From an uncultured bacterium (GTDB lineage Bacteria; Elusimicrobiota; Elusimicrobia; Elusimicrobiales; Elusimicrobiaceae): a DNA stretch of 64,000 nt. Made by a program: the position numbers and the translations under genes. This document shows positions 15,505 through 24,596 of this stretch, in pieces. Within the stretch, counting starts at the first letter, position 1, and each line of letters opens with the position of its first letter. The stretch covers positions 28,369 to 92,368 of the forward strand of contig CASFFX010000001.1 of assembly GCA_949294085.1 (NCBI GenBank), read 5' to 3'. The notes beneath the pieces were generated by a model. That model made no database searches. It saw only the letters and a program-made list of their open reading frames with translations, and was not told where the DNA came from.

Positions 15505-16350
15505 ATGCAAACTCTCGGCAACGACGGCATTAAAGCGCTGATTAAACTGTTGGAAACCGAATCGGAAGCTTACGGTCCGGTACTCAAGCAGGCGCTGGCC
15601 GACGCCATCAAACAAAATCCCGCCCAAGTGCAGCACGTCATGGAAGAAGAATACCAAACTTCTGCCCCGCGGGCCGTGCTCAATACGCTGGAAGAAATTT
15701 GTTGGGAAGATTTAGCCACCGCATTGGCCCGGTTTGCGGCCAAAATTAACCCGGACTTGGAAGAGGGACTGGCCTTGCTTTCCAAATTTACCAGCCCCAC
15801 CACCGCCCGAGGCGATATTTCCGCCCCGTTGGACCAAATGGCCGCCCACTTGCGCCCCGCGTTGCTAAATGCCAATACCTATGCCGAAATTGCCGCCGTG
15901 TTGGGGCATTATTTCTTCCACGTGCAAGGCTTTACCGCTTTGCCGGCCAACACGGACGTAAAAGATCTTTCTTTTTCCCGCTTCCTGCGCAAGAAACGCG
16001 GCTCCAGCCTGTGCGTGGCGTGTTTGTATGTGTGCATCGGCCAACGCTATGGGATGGACATTTCCCCGGTGGACGTGGCCGGCCGCGTGCTGGTGCACAT
16101 GTATTCGCAGGCGCGGGGCGAATCCCTGCTGATTGACCCGCTGGACAACGGGAAAATCCTTACCGAAGAAGAGTGTCTGCGCTATATTCGCAGCCGCCAG
16201 ATAGAGTGGAATAACGACTTTTTGGCGCCCTTATCTTCCCGCATGCTGGTGCGCCGGTTTATTGCCAATATGATTTACGTGTTAAATAAATTGCGCGACG
16301 AAAGACGCTTAAAATATTTGCGGAATTATCTGGAAATTATTCAAGGATAA
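15505..16350 (+). CDS. SirB1-like transglutaminase-fold protein
   Basis: 281 residues. The N-terminal third is helical (LIKLLETESEAYGPVLKQALADA). Residues about 130-230 match the SirB1/transglutaminase-like family: KRGSSLCVACLYVCIGQRYG holds the Cys-containing helix, then VDVAGRVLVHM and LLIDPLDNGKILTEEE. The family occurs widely but its reaction is not settled. The ATG lies only 7 bp after a -10-like TATCTT (15493-15498) with no ribosome site, so initiation may be leaderless. NfeD follows after 18 bp. Confidence 0.75.
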   Translation: MQTLGNDGIKALIKLLETESEAYGPVLKQALADAIKQNPAQVQHVMEEEYQTSAPRAVLNTLEEICWEDLATALARFAAKINPDLEEGLALLSKFTSPTTARGDISAPLDQMAAHLRPALLNANTYAEIAAVLGHYFFHVQGFTALPANTDVKDLSFSRFLRKKRGSSLCVACLYVCIGQRYGMDISPVDVAGRVLVHMYSQARGESLLIDPLDNGKILTEEECLRYIRSRQIEWNNDFLAPLSSRMLVRRFIANMIYVLNKLRDERRLKYLRNYLEIIQG

Positions 16351-16368
16351 CGTTTCCCGGGAGGGAAT

Positions 16369-16794
16369 ATGAACTATTATGTATGGCTGATTATAGCCGT
16401 AGGGTGTTTTGTGGGCGAATTGTTTACGATGGAATTTTCGCTCACGTGCCTGGGGGTGGGGCTGTTGGGTGCGGCGCTGACCTCCTGGCTGGGAGTTGGA
16501 CTGTGGGGGCAGGTGATTGTGTTTGCCGTCATAGCGGCGGCGGCCTGGCTGGGCATACGCCCTGTGGCGCTGCGCCACCTATACCACCGCGCGGTACACG
16601 TAAAAACACCCGCCGAAGACGTGCTGGGCAAAACCGCCGTAGTGGAAACGCCCATTGACCCCGTGGCCGATACAGGCCGCGTAAAAGTGGACGGCGAAAG
16701 CTGGAAAGCGACCGCCCGCCAGCCGCTGCCCGCCGGCACGCAATGCGTGGTGGAGCAGCTAAACGGCGTTACGCTCACCGTACGCCCCAAATAA
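16369..16794 (+). CDS. NfeD-like membrane protein
   Basis: 141 residues: two or three transmembrane segments in residues 1-65 and a C-terminal OB-fold domain (residues 80-140, with LGKTAVVETPIDP, GRVKVDGESWKA and VVEQLNGVTLTV). This short form lacks the serine-protease part of long NfeD. NfeD proteins are encoded next to SPFH proteins and act with them in membrane microdomains, as here: the band 7 gene follows after 30 bp. It is preceded by GGGAGGG. Confidence 0.92.
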   Translation: MNYYVWLIIAVGCFVGELFTMEFSLTCLGVGLLGAALTSWLGVGLWGQVIVFAVIAAAAWLGIRPVALRHLYHRAVHVKTPAEDVLGKTAVVETPIDPVADTGRVKVDGESWKATARQPLPAGTQCVVEQLNGVTLTVRPK

Positions 16795-16824
16795 CCCGCC
16801 GCTGCGGGACAAGGAGAAACTAAA

Positions 16825-17832
16825 ATGAACGACTTAGGGCTTTTCTTTCTGCTGGCCTGTATGGTGTTTGTGGTAGTCATCATTGCCAAAGGGATTATCA
16901 TCGTGCGCCAAGCGCAGGTGGTAATTATAGAACGCTTCGGCAAATACCTGCAAACCCTTACGCCGGGCATTAACTGGATTATCCCCATTATGGATAAACC
17001 CCACCAAATGGAGTGGCGCGACAACCGCGAATACGTGGACGGAAACGGCCGCGTGCGCTCTATCCCGATTACGCAAATGCGCAGCGTGATTGACATGCGC
17101 GAAACCGTGTACGACCTGCCCCGCCAAAGCGTCATTACCAAAGACAACGTAGGCATTGAAATCAATGCGTTGCTTTATTTCCAGATTACCGACCCTATCA
17201 ATGCGGCCTATAAAGTGGAATCGCTCCCGACCGCCATTGAAAAACTGACCCAAACCACGCTCAGAAACATTATCGGCGAAATGGACCTGGACCAAACGCT
17301 CACGTCGCGCGAAATCATCAAGAGCAAATTGCAGGTGATTTTGGACGAAGCCACCAACAAATGGGGCGTAAAAGTCAACCGGGTGGAACTGCAGGACATT
17401 ATTCCCCCCGCCGCCATCCGCGAAGCGATGGAAAAACAGATGAAGGCCGAACGCGACCGCCGCGCCATGGTAACGGAAGCGGAAGGGACCAAAACGGCCC
17501 AAATTTTGAAAGCGGAAGCGGTGCGCGAATCGGAAATCAAAAAGGCGGAAGGGATGAAGCAGGCGGCCATTTTGGAAGCGGAAGGGACGTCGGAAGCGAA
17601 AATCAAAGTAGCCCAAGCCGAGGCGGAAGCGGTAAAAATTGTGGCCTCCACGGTGGCGCAGTCGTCCAATCCGGCCAGCTATATGATTTCGCTGAAATAC
17701 ATTGAAGCGCTGACCAAAATGACGGAAGGAAAAGACAATAAAATTGTCTATATGCCTTACGAAGCGTCCAACGTGCTGGGCGCGGTGGCCGCCATTAAGG
17801 ACCTGACCGGCGGCACGCCTGCGGCCAAGTAA
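16825..17832 (+). CDS. SPFH/band 7 (stomatin-like) protein
   Basis: 335 residues. A single N-terminal membrane segment (residues 5-28) is followed by the SPFH domain (VRQAQVVIIERFGKYLQTL through about residue 190). An Ala/Glu/Lys-rich coiled-coil region (200-285) and a C-terminal oligomerisation segment complete it, as in QmcA and paraslipins. These proteins form large membrane rings, often with proteases. It is the partner of the preceding NfeD gene. A terminator follows. Confidence 0.93.
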   Translation: MNDLGLFFLLACMVFVVVIIAKGIIIVRQAQVVIIERFGKYLQTLTPGINWIIPIMDKPHQMEWRDNREYVDGNGRVRSIPITQMRSVIDMRETVYDLPRQSVITKDNVGIEINALLYFQITDPINAAYKVESLPTAIEKLTQTTLRNIIGEMDLDQTLTSREIIKSKLQVILDEATNKWGVKVNRVELQDIIPPAAIREAMEKQMKAERDRRAMVTEAEGTKTAQILKAEAVRESEIKKAEGMKQAAILEAEGTSEAKIKVAQAEAEAVKIVASTVAQSSNPASYMISLKYIEALTKMTEGKDNKIVYMPYEASNVLGAVAAIKDLTGGTPAAK

Positions 17833-18124
17833 CGCGGCGAAAAATAACTACGCTATAGTTTCCCCGGCAGCCAATGCCGGGGATTTTTATTATCAACTTA
17901 TTTAACTTAAAAGCAAAGATATGCTTCCACCTCTTATTTCAAATTTTTGCGTTTTCTTGGACATATATAGATTCTCTATCTAAACCTTTCACAAATTCAT
18001 TAATTGCAAACGAAAACGATTTATAACGTGCTTTGCAATTTCTTTTGCACATAAAAACCCCGGGGTATCATCCCCGGGGCTTCTTCCTTAACCTGTTTTG
18101 GAAAGACAAATCTTAGGTTCAAAG
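17833..18124. other. Intergenic region with two terminators and an AT-rich middle
   Basis: The forward terminator has stem CCCCGGCA with TGCCGGGG (17862-17882) and trailing T. The reverse terminator is built on two CCCCGGGG blocks around 18058-18080, with a T-run on the minus strand, and serves the gene at 18125. The 170 bp between them are AT-rich and show no ORF, promoter or repeat that I can support. Confidence 0.75.
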
Positions 18125-19300
18125 TTAATTTGCAGCAACACACCGCAATATTTTACCACTGCCTCCTATTTTAGGTTCAAATGATGTTATCTGGACAGAA
18201 CATTCAATGCCCCCTGAACCTATCACTCCGGTATGACATCGTGGATTTTCAGTTGTACCTGAGCCTGTATAACCCATTTCACAATAACACCGAACTTTCT
18301 TTAATTCCTCGCCGCAACCTGCTATATTAGCAGCTTCTTTTAAGCAAGAATAGGAACATACACTTGAATTGGAATTGCAGTTTTGGTTACATAAATCTTG
18401 GTCAGAATATCCAGAGGGACAATTTTGTATTCCTGTATACTCATTGGTAAAAACAGTGTTATATTTCTTCAAATCCCCAGAATAAGCATATGCAGGCAAT
18501 CCATTTTTACACATACAAGAACCAGTGGTTTCTAAATCTGCTTCCTGCGTAATAGAATCAGCATAAACATAGGTTACTTGATCACTGTTATCTATTACTG
18601 TAAAAGTACCCTTTCCGCTGATGGTAGATTTCGTAATATCCCCACAATACTTTGCAGCCTGTACCGTCTTAATTTCCGGCACAAAAGCATATTTGGATTC
18701 AACTATCGTTCCGTTAATACTTTTTAATAAATAAGAAGAATAGGTTTTATCTCCGGTTGGCATCCCGTTGGGGGCATAATCTTTGGAATAGACATTGCTC
18801 CATTCCAACGCATCCCCGTTGCCGGTACCGACAGACTTGACATCCGACTGTATAACTAAAGAATCGGCCTTGGCCCCTTTCACGCTGGCCGCATTATTCA
18901 AATAGAGGGTTCCCCCCACCTGGCTTTTGGCTTCTTCAAGCGTAGTGGAGAAAGACAGGCTGATCGTATATAACCGGGCAGCTTGGAGACTAAAATCTTT
19001 ATTTACATACATCAACCCACTTACCTGGTATTCCTGTGTATTGCCCCCTAACGTCGTACCGTTTTGCAAATACAGCTGCTTCAAATAAGCATCGGCCCCG
19101 CGTAAATTGATTACCCCGGAATAGGTGCGGGTATTGCAAAAATTAACTAATGGCGCTTCGGTTACCAGCGACGGGTCCGCCGCGTCCACTTGTCCAAACG
19201 TTCCCACCGGCGACGATAACGTCGTTACAAATTGCATTTGCTCGGCACACACCGGCAGGGCCAAAGCCAATAACAAGGTAAAAAATAAAAATTTCCGCAT
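18125..19300 (-). CDS. Large secreted cysteine-rich protein, unknown function
   Basis: 391 residues with a signal peptide (about 1-19, ending VCAEQ). Residues 20-240 are Thr/Ser/Gly-rich and probably beta-structured; the C-terminal 150 residues carry most of the 15 Cys, including CMC, CNQNC, CSYSC and CYC groups that resemble EGF-like disulfide spacing. It looks like a surface or periplasmic protein. Its coding DNA is clearly more AT-rich than neighbouring genes, especially in the Cys-rich half, suggesting relaxed selection or transfer. No family is recognised. Confidence 0.65.
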   Translation of the reverse strand: MRKFLFFTLLLALALPVCAEQMQFVTTLSSPVGTFGQVDAADPSLVTEAPLVNFCNTRTYSGVINLRGADAYLKQLYLQNGTTLGGNTQEYQVSGLMYVNKDFSLQAARLYTISLSFSTTLEEAKSQVGGTLYLNNAASVKGAKADSLVIQSDVKSVGTGNGDALEWSNVYSKDYAPNGMPTGDKTYSSYLLKSINGTIVESKYAFVPEIKTVQAAKYCGDITKSTISGKGTFTVIDNSDQVTYVYADSITQEADLETTGSCMCKNGLPAYAYSGDLKKYNTVFTNEYTGIQNCPSGYSDQDLCNQNCNSNSSVCSYSCLKEAANIAGCGEELKKVRCYCEMGYTGSGTTENPRCHTGVIGSGGIECSVQITSFEPKIGGSGKILRCVAAN

Positions 19301-19444
19301 ACGTTCCCCTTTATGTAGGACTGGCTGGCTTCCTACGCCAGCCTATTTTTATTATATAACAAAATGGGCCAAAATCAACCGTAAAAATTCCCGTAAAAAG
19401 CCGGGAAAGGGCTCTTCCCCGGCTTTATTACCAAAATACCCACA

Positions 19445-19969
19445 TCAATACGGGGTTTGCCCCTCTTTATACAAATCCAGCGATTGGCAAATGGCAATGC
19501 TGGTTTCCACCTGGCTAGTGCACGCCAGCGAGGTTCCCTTTCCGCCCGTTCCGCGGATATACGGGTTCCACAGCACATAGTCATACTTGGCGCCGCCTTG
19601 GCGCTTGGCCGTTACGCCGGGGCAGTCCGTCCCCGGGATGGTCGCGTTGACGGCGGAATTAATGGTATAGACGAAATCCTTCGTGGTAATCGTGGATTTA
19701 TCCGCGCTTAACGTACCCGGGAACGAAATGGACAGCTTGCTAAACGACGTGGGGCAGGCATTGCCCCCCGTCCGTCCCGCCGCATAGGCATAGACCGAAT
19801 CGTTCAGCGCTTTCAAAGCCGCCATCGCTTCCACCGCGCGGGAACGCTCAATAGAGCGGGTATAATTAGGCAGCGCCACCGCCGTCAGCACGGCAATAAT
19901 CAGCACGACTGTTAAAAGTTCAATTAACGTAAACCCTTTGCGGGAACGCAAACAACCGTTGTTTTGCAT
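19445..19969 (-). CDS. Type IV pilin-like protein
   Basis: A 174-residue prepilin with a longer leader of 11 residues (MQNNGCLRSRKG) before FTLIELLTVVLIIAVLTA; Glu5 of the mature protein is present. The start at 19969 is chosen for its GGAGG site. The C-terminal domain has Cys pairs (CPTS, CPGV, ACTS, ICQS) and ends in a Tyr-containing tail. It is a single gene on the minus strand, upstream of a short spacer after dapL, and belongs to the same dispersed pilin set as those at 4413, 24031 and 29585. Confidence 0.88.
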   Translation of the reverse strand: MQNNGCLRSRKGFTLIELLTVVLIIAVLTAVALPNYTRSIERSRAVEAMAALKALNDSVYAYAAGRTGGNACPTSFSKLSISFPGTLSADKSTITTKDFVYTINSAVNATIPGTDCPGVTAKRQGGAKYDYVLWNPYIRGTGGKGTSLACTSQVETSIAICQSLDLYKEGQTPY

Positions 19970-20004
19970 ATTTCCTCCGTTCACAGTATTGTAGCAAAAT
20001 CCGC

Positions 20005-21234
20005 TTAGAACTGCAGTTGGGCAATGCGTTGGGCGGCTTCCTGCGTCAGCTGCGGCGTATTGAAAGCCGTCAGGCGGAAGAACCCTTCCCCACACGCGCC
20101 AAACCCTACGCCCGGCGTGCCCACCACCTGGGCGTGCGTGAGCAATTTGTCAAAGAAGGTCCACGAGTCTATGCCCTGGGGCGTTTTGAGCCAAATATAC
20201 GGGGCGTTCACACCGCCAAAAGCGGTTAACCCGGCCCGCTGCAACGCCTGCAAAATCACGCGGGCATTTTGCTGGTATCCGGCAATTACTTCCCGAATTT
20301 GTTTTTGCCCCTGCGGCGAAAACACGGCTTCGGCCGCACGTTGCACGATATAGGGCACCCCGTTAAATTTGGTCGTTTGGCGGCGCAGCCACAGCGCGTT
20401 TAAGGAGTGGGCCACCCCGTCCCGACCATATACTTGCAGTGCTTTTGGCACTACGGTATAGGCACAGCGCGTCCCGGTAAAGCCGGCCGTTTTGGAAAAC
20501 GACCGAAATTCTACCGCCACTTGTTGTGCACCCGGAATTTCGTAAATGGAGTGCGGCACGTCCGGCTGGGTGATAAAAGCCTCGTAGGCCGAATCATACA
20601 AAATCACGCTGTTGTTTTCGGCCGCCCAATCCACCCATTTTTTGAGTTCCGCGCGCGTCATCGCCGCGCCGGTCGGATTGTTGGGAGAACACAAATACAC
20701 CACGTCGGCATGGCAGGCGGGCAGCTGCGGCACAAAGCCGTTTTGCTCGGTGCACGGCAAATATACAATGCCCCCAAAGCGGCCGTTTTCAAAAGCGCCG
20801 GTCCGCCCGGCCATTACATTGGTATCTAGATAGACGGGGTAAACCGGGTCCTGCAGGGCCACCGTGCAGGCCTGCGAAAACAATTCCTGAAAATTGGCCA
20901 CGTCGCTCTTGGCGCCGTCGCTTACGAAAATTTCGTCCGCCGTCAGCGCGATACCGCGCTGTACATAGTCGTGCTGCAAAATGGCTTCCCGCAAAAAAGC
21001 ATACCCTTGTTCGGGCCCGTATCCGCGGAAGGTTTCCGACCGGCCCATTTCGTCCGAGGCTTTATGCAGGGCCTCCACCACCGCCGGCACCAGCGGGCGG
21101 GAAACGTCCCCAATCCCCAGACTGATGACCTGTTGACCGGGGTGGGCTTCCTTGTAAGCGGCCACCCGTTTGGCAATGGTGGAAAACAAATAACTGCCCG
21201 GCAATTTGGCGTAATTTTCGTTAAACAGCGTCAT
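20005..21234 (-). CDS. dapL: LL-diaminopimelate aminotransferase (DapL)
   Basis: A 409-residue PLP-dependent class I/II aminotransferase converting tetrahydrodipicolinate and glutamate to LL-diaminopimelate in one step, bypassing the succinyl or acetyl route. Visible are [10 protein letters not shown] at the N-terminus, [43 protein letters not shown], and the PLP lysine in [15 protein letters not shown]. These segments are specific to DapL rather than to general aspartate aminotransferases. It follows dapF with a 4-bp overlap, so lysine and cell-wall precursor steps are adjacent and coupled. Confidence 0.95.
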   Translation of the reverse strand: MTLFNENYAKLPGSYLFSTIAKRVAAYKEAHPGQQVISLGIGDVSRPLVPAVVEALHKASDEMGRSETFRGYGPEQGYAFLREAILQHDYVQRGIALTADEIFVSDGAKSDVANFQELFSQACTVALQDPVYPVYLDTNVMAGRTGAFENGRFGGIVYLPCTEQNGFVPQLPACHADVVYLCSPNNPTGAAMTRAELKKWVDWAAENNSVILYDSAYEAFITQPDVPHSIYEIPGAQQVAVEFRSFSKTAGFTGTRCAYTVVPKALQVYGRDGVAHSLNALWLRRQTTKFNGVPYIVQRAAEAVFSPQGQKQIREVIAGYQQNARVILQALQRAGLTAFGGVNAPYIWLKTPQGIDSWTFFDKLLTHAQVVGTPGVGFGACGEGFFRLTAFNTPQLTQEAAQRIAQLQF

Positions 21235-22070
21235 GCTTCGTCCCCTTTATAATCGCCGGTAAACACTTCGGCCGCGGGGCCAGTCATAAAAATATTTTTG
21301 GCAATCGGCCACTCAATCAGCAGGTCGCCGCCGTCCAACTTGACGGTAATGTAATCGCCGGTTTTATGGTTCAGCACACACGCCACCGCCGCCGCACAGG
21401 CGCCCGTGCCGCACGCCTGGGTTACGCCGGCCCCGCGCTCCCACACGCGCATACGCACGGTGCGGTCGTTAATAACGTGCACAAATTCCACATTGGTTTT
21501 ATTCGGGAACGCTTCGTGATTTTCCAACGCGGGCCCCCAGGTTTCTATCGGCACTTTTTCGGCATTTTCCACAAATACGACAAAATGCGGATTGCCCATG
21601 GAAACCGCCGTCCCGCAAAATTCCGTTCCGCAGGCGCGCAGCGGGACGTTGATGGCTTTCTCGCCGCTGAGGCCCGTCATCGGGATTTCCCCCCGCGTCA
21701 GCCGCGGCAGGCCCATATCCACCCGCACGGTGCCGGCGGCTTCGTCTATAATATCGGTGTGAATCAACCCGGCCAGCGTTTCCAGCGTGATTTGTTTTTT
21801 GCGCACGATGCCGTGGCTGTACAAATGAAGCGCCACACAGCGGGAGGCATTGCCGCACATTTCGGCTTCGCTGCCGTCGGGGTTGATGATTTGCATACGC
21901 ATATCGGCTTTTTCCGACGGAAGCAGCAGCACCAGTCCGTCCGCACCCACGCCAAAATGGCGGTTGCAGATTTTCTGCGCCAACGCACGGGGATTTTCTA
22001 CCCGGCGCGCGGTTTTCCCGTCCAGCAGGACGAAATCATTTCCAATTCCGGTATATTTTGTAAATTGCAT
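21231..22070 (-). CDS. dapF: Diaminopimelate epimerase (DapF)
   Basis: A 279-residue enzyme interconverting LL- and meso-diaminopimelate without a cofactor, using two Cys. The first sits in [12 protein letters not shown] and the second in [18 protein letters not shown], both intact. The N-terminus [16 protein letters not shown] is the family signature. It is the first gene of the dapF-dapL operon and overlaps dapL by ATGA. The next gene, the nitroreductase, is divergent, so promoters for both lie in 22071-22144. Confidence 0.97.
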   Translation of the reverse strand: MQFTKYTGIGNDFVLLDGKTARRVENPRALAQKICNRHFGVGADGLVLLLPSEKADMRMQIINPDGSEAEMCGNASRCVALHLYSHGIVRKKQITLETLAGLIHTDIIDEAAGTVRVDMGLPRLTRGEIPMTGLSGEKAINVPLRACGTEFCGTAVSMGNPHFVVFVENAEKVPIETWGPALENHEAFPNKTNVEFVHVINDRTVRMRVWERGAGVTQACGTGACAAAVACVLNHKTGDYITVKLDGGDLLIEWPIAKNIFMTGPAAEVFTGDYKGDEA

Positions 22071-22144
22071 AATAAGTTATTTTATAAAAACAGGCAGGCA
22101 ATTTGGTAATATATTTTTATCTTCACACCGCAGGGGGCCGTAAT

Positions 22145-22687
22145 ATGGAACTGATGGACGTAATCAAAGCGCGCCGCAGCGTGCGCAAATACCAGGATAA
22201 ACCCGTGGAACGGGAAAAAATAAACGCTTGTTTGGAAGCGGCACGCCTGGCGCCTTCCGCCTGCAATTCGCAGCCGTGGCACTATATCGTGATAGATGAC
22301 CCGCAGGTCAAATCCGCTTTTTGCAAAGAAGCTTTTCCCGGCATTTATGCCATGACGAAATTTGCCGAAAAAGCGCCCGTGCTCATTGCCGCCGTATCGG
22401 ACCGGGGCTCCTTCACCAGCCGCATGGGCAACTTCTTCCGCCGGACGGAATTTTATTTGGTGGACCAGGGCATTTCCGGCGAACACCTGGTGCTGCGCGC
22501 GCAGGACCTGGGTTTGGGAACGTGCTGGATTGGCTGGCTCAATTCCGATAAAGCCGAAAAATTTTTCCACTTGCCCAAAGGCAAAAAGATTGAACACCTA
22601 ATTGCGCTGGGCTACCCGGCGGAAACACCCTCCCCCCGGCCGCGCGAAACGCTGGAACACATCGTCAGCTATAACGAATACAAATAA
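22145..22687 (+). CDS. Nitroreductase-family flavoprotein
   Basis: 180 residues, the usual length for a compact FMN-dependent nitroreductase. The N-terminus MDVIKARRSVRKYQDKPVE and the APSACNSQPWHYIV segment carry the FMN-phosphate and substrate contacts, with GLGTCWIGW near the C-terminus. Substrates cannot be told from sequence; related proteins reduce nitro compounds, quinones or flavins with NAD(P)H. It is a single gene with a terminator shared with the convergent transferase gene. Confidence 0.88.
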   Translation: MELMDVIKARRSVRKYQDKPVEREKINACLEAARLAPSACNSQPWHYIVIDDPQVKSAFCKEAFPGIYAMTKFAEKAPVLIAAVSDRGSFTSRMGNFFRRTEFYLVDQGISGEHLVLRAQDLGLGTCWIGWLNSDKAEKFFHLPKGKKIEHLIALGYPAETPSPRPRETLEHIVSYNEYK

Positions 22688-22720
22688 CAAAAAGGCTCCG
22701 TGAATCGGAGCCTTTTTTTA
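22688..22720. terminator. Bidirectional intrinsic terminator
   Basis: Stem AAAAAGGCTCCG with CGGAGCCTTTTT, loop TGAAT, followed by T-run on the plus strand and A-run mirrored. It lies between convergent genes. Confidence 0.9.
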
Positions 22721-23923
22721 TTTTTCAAACTTCTCTTTGAACCACCGGATGACCCAGTCGGGTTTATAGTCTATAATTTTCTTGTTGTGGCGGGTATAGC
22801 TTTGCGGCGGGGCAAAAATTTGTTTTTCGCGCGGCAGCCGCGGATAAATATAATCCGTTACCACCTCTATATTGGGGTACCACAGGTTGTGCACTTTTTT
22901 GTCTATCCAATGCTGCAGCCCCAAGTTGGGCAAGTGCAGCCCGGCCGACGCCGCCCAAAATACGGAATTGACCGCAATCACATACAAAGGAAATTCACTC
23001 TTTAGAATAGACAAGAATTGCCACGTCTGATTAATGGCCAATTTTTTGATGTCAATTTCCAAATAATTCGGGTTTTCCACGGGACCGCCCTTCGTAACGC
23101 TCATCACAAAATATCCGGCTTGAATCAATCCCTCTCCCAAGGCTTTCATATGCGGATACACATAGTTGGAACCGCGCGAATCCAGCTGCAAAAACACAAT
23201 GCCTTTCTTGCCCTGGGCGCCGCGGCGCGCCCGCGCCAAATATTCCTGCACGGCCGGCGCCTGCGCTTGCGGGAAATACATAACCGGCGCGGGAATTTCC
23301 GAAGGGACCGGCAGCGAAAACGTTTCAAACAAACTGCTGACCCGGTGCCGAATTTGCACCCCATAGTCGTAATACACGGGCACCGCCAAAAAACCGTCCG
23401 GAATTTGTTTCAAGGCGTCTTGATAATCGTAATTCTTCCAAATCAGCGGGTGGCGGGTGCCGTGGAAGTAAAACACTTTTTCAAAATGGGGGTTTTCCTC
23501 CAGCAATTTGCCCACCAAAGGGGAATTGTTCCGATCAAACTGAGCGCCCACATAGGCGTAAAACGGAAGCTGGGGAAATTGGCGCTTCAGCGCGGCCAGC
23601 ATGGGGGTAGTGTAGAGGTAGTCGCCAATCCCCATAAAAAAAATCAGCGCCACGCCTTTTACCTGCGGATTGACCTGTAGGGCCTTGCCCAAATCGTAAT
23701 ACACGTGTTCATGCCGATACAGCGGGCGGCAAATGCGATACCAGTTTTTGTCCAGCGGCAAGGTTTCGTGCACGGGTTCGCCCGGCTGATGCTTTTTATC
23801 AAAGCGGTACCAAACGGGGGTTGGCGTATGAACAAAAAAGAAAATCTTATGCCACAGCCAGCGCAGCGTTTCGTACGCTACGCAAAGGGGACGATAAGAG
23901 CAAAGCCATTGGTTAAGGGACAT
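22718..23923 (-). CDS. GT9-like (heptosyltransferase-type) glycosyltransferase
   Basis: 401 residues. The segment GIGDYLYTTPMLAALKRQFP near residues 97-116 matches the GT9 heptosyltransferase motif (GDxLxTTPxLxALK), and later ones include VFLQLDSRG and the acceptor-side NSVFWAASAGLHLPNLGLQ, resembling the family's DSGxxHxAAA region. The first 90 residues are an extra Trp/Tyr-rich, basic segment not seen in standard heptosyltransferases, perhaps for membrane association. It probably adds a sugar to lipopolysaccharide or another surface glycan. The sugar is not predictable. Confidence 0.7.
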   Translation of the reverse strand: MSLNQWLCSYRPLCVAYETLRWLWHKIFFFVHTPTPVWYRFDKKHQPGEPVHETLPLDKNWYRICRPLYRHEHVYYDLGKALQVNPQVKGVALIFFMGIGDYLYTTPMLAALKRQFPQLPFYAYVGAQFDRNNSPLVGKLLEENPHFEKVFYFHGTRHPLIWKNYDYQDALKQIPDGFLAVPVYYDYGVQIRHRVSSLFETFSLPVPSEIPAPVMYFPQAQAPAVQEYLARARRGAQGKKGIVFLQLDSRGSNYVYPHMKALGEGLIQAGYFVMSVTKGGPVENPNYLEIDIKKLAINQTWQFLSILKSEFPLYVIAVNSVFWAASAGLHLPNLGLQHWIDKKVHNLWYPNIEVVTDYIYPRLPREKQIFAPPQSYTRHNKKIIDYKPDWVIRWFKEKFEK

Positions 23924-23979
23924 AGTTTAATTATATAAATTAGTGCAAAGCAAAATCTGCTCCGCCTGCTTGGAGGCAC

Positions 23980-24010
23980 AAAAAACCCCGTTTGCTTGGC
24001 AAACGGGGCA
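23980..24010 (-). terminator. Intrinsic terminator of pilin gene
   Basis: Stem CCCCGTTTGC with GCAAACGGGG (23986-24008), loop of three, and six T on the minus strand. Confidence 0.85.
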
Positions 24011-24030
24011 ATTCAAAAAGCGTTTCCCGC

Positions 24031-24495
24031 TTATTTGTAATAAGTGGAAGAAGCGGAAACGGGAGTTACGCGAATCATATCAAAAAAATCCGTGCACGTT
24101 CCGCTGACGCAATGCCAATACATGTCGCCGGTGCTCATATTGGCCGGAGCGGTAGCCGCATTTTTGACCAAAATGCGCGACGCCGTAAAAGCCGTACCGG
24201 CCGTGGGCGACACCGTGGCCCCGCAGTTGCGGGCCCCTTCCGACGTAACGCCAAAACTCCAATCTTTAGAAGAACCGTCCACCTTCACGTCCAGGTCCGA
24301 AAGGGTGTTCGGGCACGTGCGGTACGTGGTGGAATAAATGGAAGCCGCATCCACAATGCTTTTGGTGGTCAGCAGCGCTTCGGCGGTGCGGGCTCTCTCC
24401 ACCGATTTTTCATACTGCGGCAAGGCAATGGCCGACAAAATGCCAATAATCAGTACCACCACCAATAACTCAATTAACGTAAAACCCTGTTTCAT
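24031..24495 (-). CDS. Type IV pilin-like protein
   Basis: A 154-residue prepilin: leader MKQG, then FTLIELLVVVLIIGILSA with Glu5, and a helix continuing ALPQYEKSVERARTAEAL, very like the gene at 4413. The C-terminal domain is unrelated, Thr/Ser/Ala-rich, with Cys pairs (RTCPN, NCGAT, HCVSGTC). It has a clean GGAG site and its own terminator. No assembly ATPase, platform protein or prepilin peptidase is in the window. Confidence 0.9.
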   Translation of the reverse strand: MKQGFTLIELLVVVLIIGILSAIALPQYEKSVERARTAEALLTTKSIVDAASIYSTTYRTCPNTLSDLDVKVDGSSKDWSFGVTSEGARNCGATVSPTAGTAFTASRILVKNAATAPANMSTGDMYWHCVSGTCTDFFDMIRVTPVSASSTYYK

Positions 24496-24549
24496 GGGAG
24501 TCTCCTTTTCATCAAACTATTAATAGTATAGTAAATTTTCCCCCAAAAG

Positions 24550-24582
24550 CAATCGCCCGCCCGGGCTGCGGGCGGGCGAAAT
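24550..24582 (-). terminator. GC-rich terminator-like hairpin
   Basis: Stem CGCCCGCCC with GGGCGGGCG (24554-24578). On the minus strand it is followed by ATTGCTTTT, an imperfect U-tract. It lies just after the DUF362 gene. Confidence 0.6.
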
Positions 24583-24596
24583 GGTCTGTGGGGGCG

